Source: Candolleomyces eurysporus (Eukaryota; Basidiomycota; Agaricomycetes; Agaricales; Psathyrellaceae). From it: a stretch of 33,284 nucleotides of DNA. Each line of letters begins with the position of its first letter. Position 1 is the first letter of the stretch. This document shows, in pieces, positions 30,619-33,284 of this stretch. The notes under the pieces were generated by a model. It searched no databases. It was given only the letters and a program-made list of their open reading frames with translations, and was not told where the DNA came from. The stretch is taken from positions 1-33,284 of the forward strand of contig JANBPK010000149.1 in assembly GCA_027579435.1 (NCBI GenBank), written 5' to 3'. The position numbers and the translations under genes were made by a program.

Positions 30619-33284
30619 CTAATGCACGCCATTGACCGCTGCAGGTGGCATAGCTGTAGGCGCACCATGAATCTCGTTATACACCTTCTGGGCCTCCAAA
30701 AGGCGCTGTTGAGTCCTTTCCGCCGCGGCATCATAGACGTACTGGACGGGCCGCTGGTGCCAAGGTTGCTGATGATTGTTGTCTGCAGGTTGACCCTCGA
30801 TCAAACTCTCGCTGTCGGAATCACCAAACCGGTCGTCGAGCACGGAGTTTCGGTCTTGTCGGTTTACGTCAAAGTAGGTGTCGTCGGCGTGGTTGGGCGC
30901 TAGCAAACCGGTAAGCAAAATGTTGGGACATGATAAAAGTAGAAAACCTCTCACAGTCAGGAGGGCCGGGATCTACCACCTTGCGCTTCCCGAGCGCCTT
31001 TGCGCTCGGTCTCATAGGTGTTCCATCCTCGTCTTCATAAATCGAGCCATAATCATCAGCCGGCTGTTCGTCGCGATAGCCGTATACCTGATGATACGAC
31101 GCCGAGTTGGAATCTTGATGACGGTGATGGTATTCACCGCCGTTGTAGACATGTCCGTTGACAGTCGCCGCGCTGTGCGGAATCTGGTCGTGACCATTAA
31201 GGGATGGCGTTCTTGATCGAATGGAAAACTGGCCAGGAGAACGAGGACCATGGGGCGCATTAGGTGGAGGTGCCAGGTTCGGATGGTTGGCGTAGTCGAT
31301 GTCATGATCGTTCTGACTTTGCTGGTAATATTGGTGCCGCGAGTGAGAAAAGTTGCTGCCGCGAGATGGAGAGTATGAGCGAACGGATGGAGATGGACTG
31401 CGGGAAGCCACGGAGCCTCCGACGTATTCTCCCTGCTGTGCAAGAACCTCCTGTGCCTTTAGAACGGTCAGTTCATGATCGTCAAGCGGGGATTACCAAG
31501 ACGTACTCTTCTATCCATTCGAACTTCCCTCCGACTGATCTCTTCTGCCTTTCTCTCCTCTGCGATCCGCACGAGATCGTCGTACTGCCTGAGAGCTTCT
31601 ATCAACTCTCCATTCGCCGCCAACAGATTTCCAAGCAGCTTTTCCTCGATTGTTTCATCGTCGCCCGCTTTTCCGTTACGCTGGGGTTCATTGTTACGCT
31701 TCCGAGTCTCGTTATCTTGATCCCGTGCCACTCGTGACCGTTCGGCTTGAGCCGTTGCCCACGGGATCTGAGCATAGATGAGTTCTTGGGAAGAACGGCA
31801 TTTGAGAATAAATTCCTGGAAAGAAGCTTTCAACACCGAATGCAGCAAGCCAAAAGGAAAAACCACACACGTTGATAATTTCCGACTTTTGAACTTCCTC
31901 GGGCTGGCAATTCACCAAAGCTTGAGAAAGCAAGGAGGCATTTCCTTGCCCAATCTTGCACTCCTGCATCAAGCGCCGGATATCCTCTTCCAGAGGAATG
32001 ATCCTATTCCGTGTGGGAGACTTGCGTCTACGCGGCGGATTCTAAAGGAGAATGAGAAGCTATTTGGCGTGAAATCACGAAAGATACTCACGACCGGCGG
32101 CGGGGGTGTACGTGAAGGAGGTGCATCTCGTATTTGCGGTGTTGGGCTCGGTTGCGCAGAGTGCGGAGCTTCGTAATGAGAAAGTCGACTGGGAGGCGCT
32201 GGATTAAACATGGCGTCCTCCGTGTCAAATGGAACACCCTGGAGAGTGACATTGATCAGGGCTGGCTCGCAAGTAGTTTGTATGCCACGTACCTCTTCAG
32301 GCTTGTCGATTGGCTTGACTCTCCGCCACAATGACTGGAAACCGTCAGGACGGGGATCTATGGAATGGTGAGAATGAATGCAGCAGGATGGGATATCCAC
32401 TCACGGTGTCTGGTGGCGTAAGCGGCTGCGCCAACAACATCCAGCAGCCTTTCCCGAACGACCGGACTTGTTCGTGGAGAGGTCAGGAGGTCCTCGATGG
32501 TCTCGAGGAACTTGCGAGAGCGCGATTGGACAACAAATATTGGAGAAGAATTGTGCAGCATGATGGCCCAAAGCTAAAAGATAACCTTGGTTTGAGGGAC
32601 AGATGGATACTCAATCGTGGACTACGTACCCGGGCAGCAGATAATTGGGCGGGCGGCTCGCCATATCTAGAGAGCGATTAGCACTCGACGGCAAGAATAA
32701 GACGATGCGACGTACTTGAACTCTCGTCGCAAAGCACGAACGGCTTCCTTCGCATTGGCTTCGTTTGCAGAGGCACGATCACAGACATCATAGACGAGTG
32801 TAAAGTCCTCCGAAGCAGTGGCAGTGAGATAGCCTATGGATTCGGTGATATTCTTGGGCATATAGGTCCTGGGTGAAGGCGCCAACTCACCAATCTTGCG
32901 TGTTAGATCATGGTCGTCTGGCTGCTGGCTGCGGGGATCGCGCGGAGGCGACTGGACCTCCCTTGGGCGGTCCTTGTCCTTGCTGCTACTCCAGAAGCCA
33001 CGCTTCTTTTCTTCCTTTGGACCCGGCTGAGGAGGACGCAGGTGCTGTTGATTGGAGTCGGCAATGGAGGCGCGGTCTGGAGGGATGAATCTCTCGTCGG
33101 ACTGGGACCGGTTNAAGTACTGCTGGGCCATGGGACTCTGATCTGGCGTGCGAGGGGGATCGAGGGCCTTGAGAATGCCGAGGGCGACNGGGGGCTGTGG
33201 GCCCCTTGGATGGCTTGCGAGGGTCGGTGGGGTACTGGGGTCTGCTGGGTTTGATGCCGGTGCTTGGAGAGGCAGGGCGGCCGG
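30619..33284 (-). CDS. VHS-GAT domain protein (LSB5/TOM1-like), 5' end beyond window
   Basis: Host gene for a ubiquitin-linked endosomal sorting adaptor. Exons (minus): 33,284-32,716 (partial), 32,666-32,630, 32,573-32,405, 32,357-32,092, 32,041-31,871, 31,815-31,507, 31,456-30,955 and 30,899-30,619; introns 47-56 nt, all GT-AG. A Pro/Ser-rich N-terminal tail precedes the VHS domain (ITESIGYLTATASEDFTLVY, KEAVRALRREFKYG, AARLWAIMLHNSS, SRKFLETIEDLL). After a Pro-rich linker comes a GAT-like helical domain (EEDIRRLMQECKIGQGNASL ... EEKLLGNLLAANGELIEALR), then a long disordered Ser/His/Tyr-rich tail ending at TAG 30,619. VHS binds cargo or membranes and GAT binds ubiquitin; the fungal relative LSB5 links to actin and endocytosis. 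An ATG at 33,131 exists, but the frame is open upstream (LGILKALDPP), so it is not the true start. The N at 33,190 in a C run is likely one base too many. No lesions seen. Confidence 0.85.

Noticed and set aside
1..33284. CRISPR arrays, tRNA and rRNA genes, bacterial operons
   Set aside because: No regularly spaced short repeats, no B-box-like tRNA cores and no rRNA segments were seen; introns and gene families are eukaryotic.

Overview
The window looks like a chromosome segment from a basidiomycete fungus, most likely an Agaricomycete. Reasons: GT-AG introns of about 45-80 nt, a degenerate CACTA/Plavaka-type transposase, a DUF6589-like gene, and a host VHS-GAT protein gene with seven short introns. 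Most of the first 30 kb is transposon wreckage. Only the last 2.7 kb (VHS-GAT) is a clearly intact host gene. Single N bases next to homopolymers suggest an assembly with uncertain homopolymer lengths, and at least two of them break reading frames.

Layout. 1-10,360: AT-rich, no convincing gene; only short ORFs, two tandem repeats and one diverged direct repeat. 10,363-11,788 (-): a broken unknown gene coding a 10-residue Lys/Glu/Ala repeat. 11,920-14,598: a Tc1 element with 214-bp terminal inverted repeats (TIRs) and TA duplications; its transposase (-) has lost both catalytic Asp residues and carries a further ~1 kb insertion. 14,601-16,050: no gene seen. 16,058-17,970 (-): an unrecognised Ser/Thr/Pro-rich gene with one in-frame stop. 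18,000-21,600 (-): a CACTA/Plavaka-type transposase pseudogene split by a 428-bp solo LTR that has a perfect 5-bp target duplication.

22,797-30,092 is the most interesting part: a ~7.3 kb unit with ~245-bp TIRs and TA on both sides. It holds two convergent, multi-intron genes, a DUF6589-like protein (+, 24,373-27,419) and a RecQ-like helicase (-, 27,493-29,720), whose stop codons lie 73 bp apart. Each gene starts just inside one TIR. A 1.3 kb Tc1/mariner-like element (22,872-24,170) is nested in the left TIR. I do not know of a described element of this architecture; its termini resemble Tc1/mariner ends, but the only DDE transposase inside belongs to the nested insertion.

Nearly all the mobile genes carry in-frame stops or catalytic changes that fit C-to-T (or G-to-A) transitions, many CGA to TGA. 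This suggests RIP-like mutation or deamination of methylated cytosines. 30,095-30,618 is the intergenic 3' flank of the VHS-GAT gene, which runs off the right edge.
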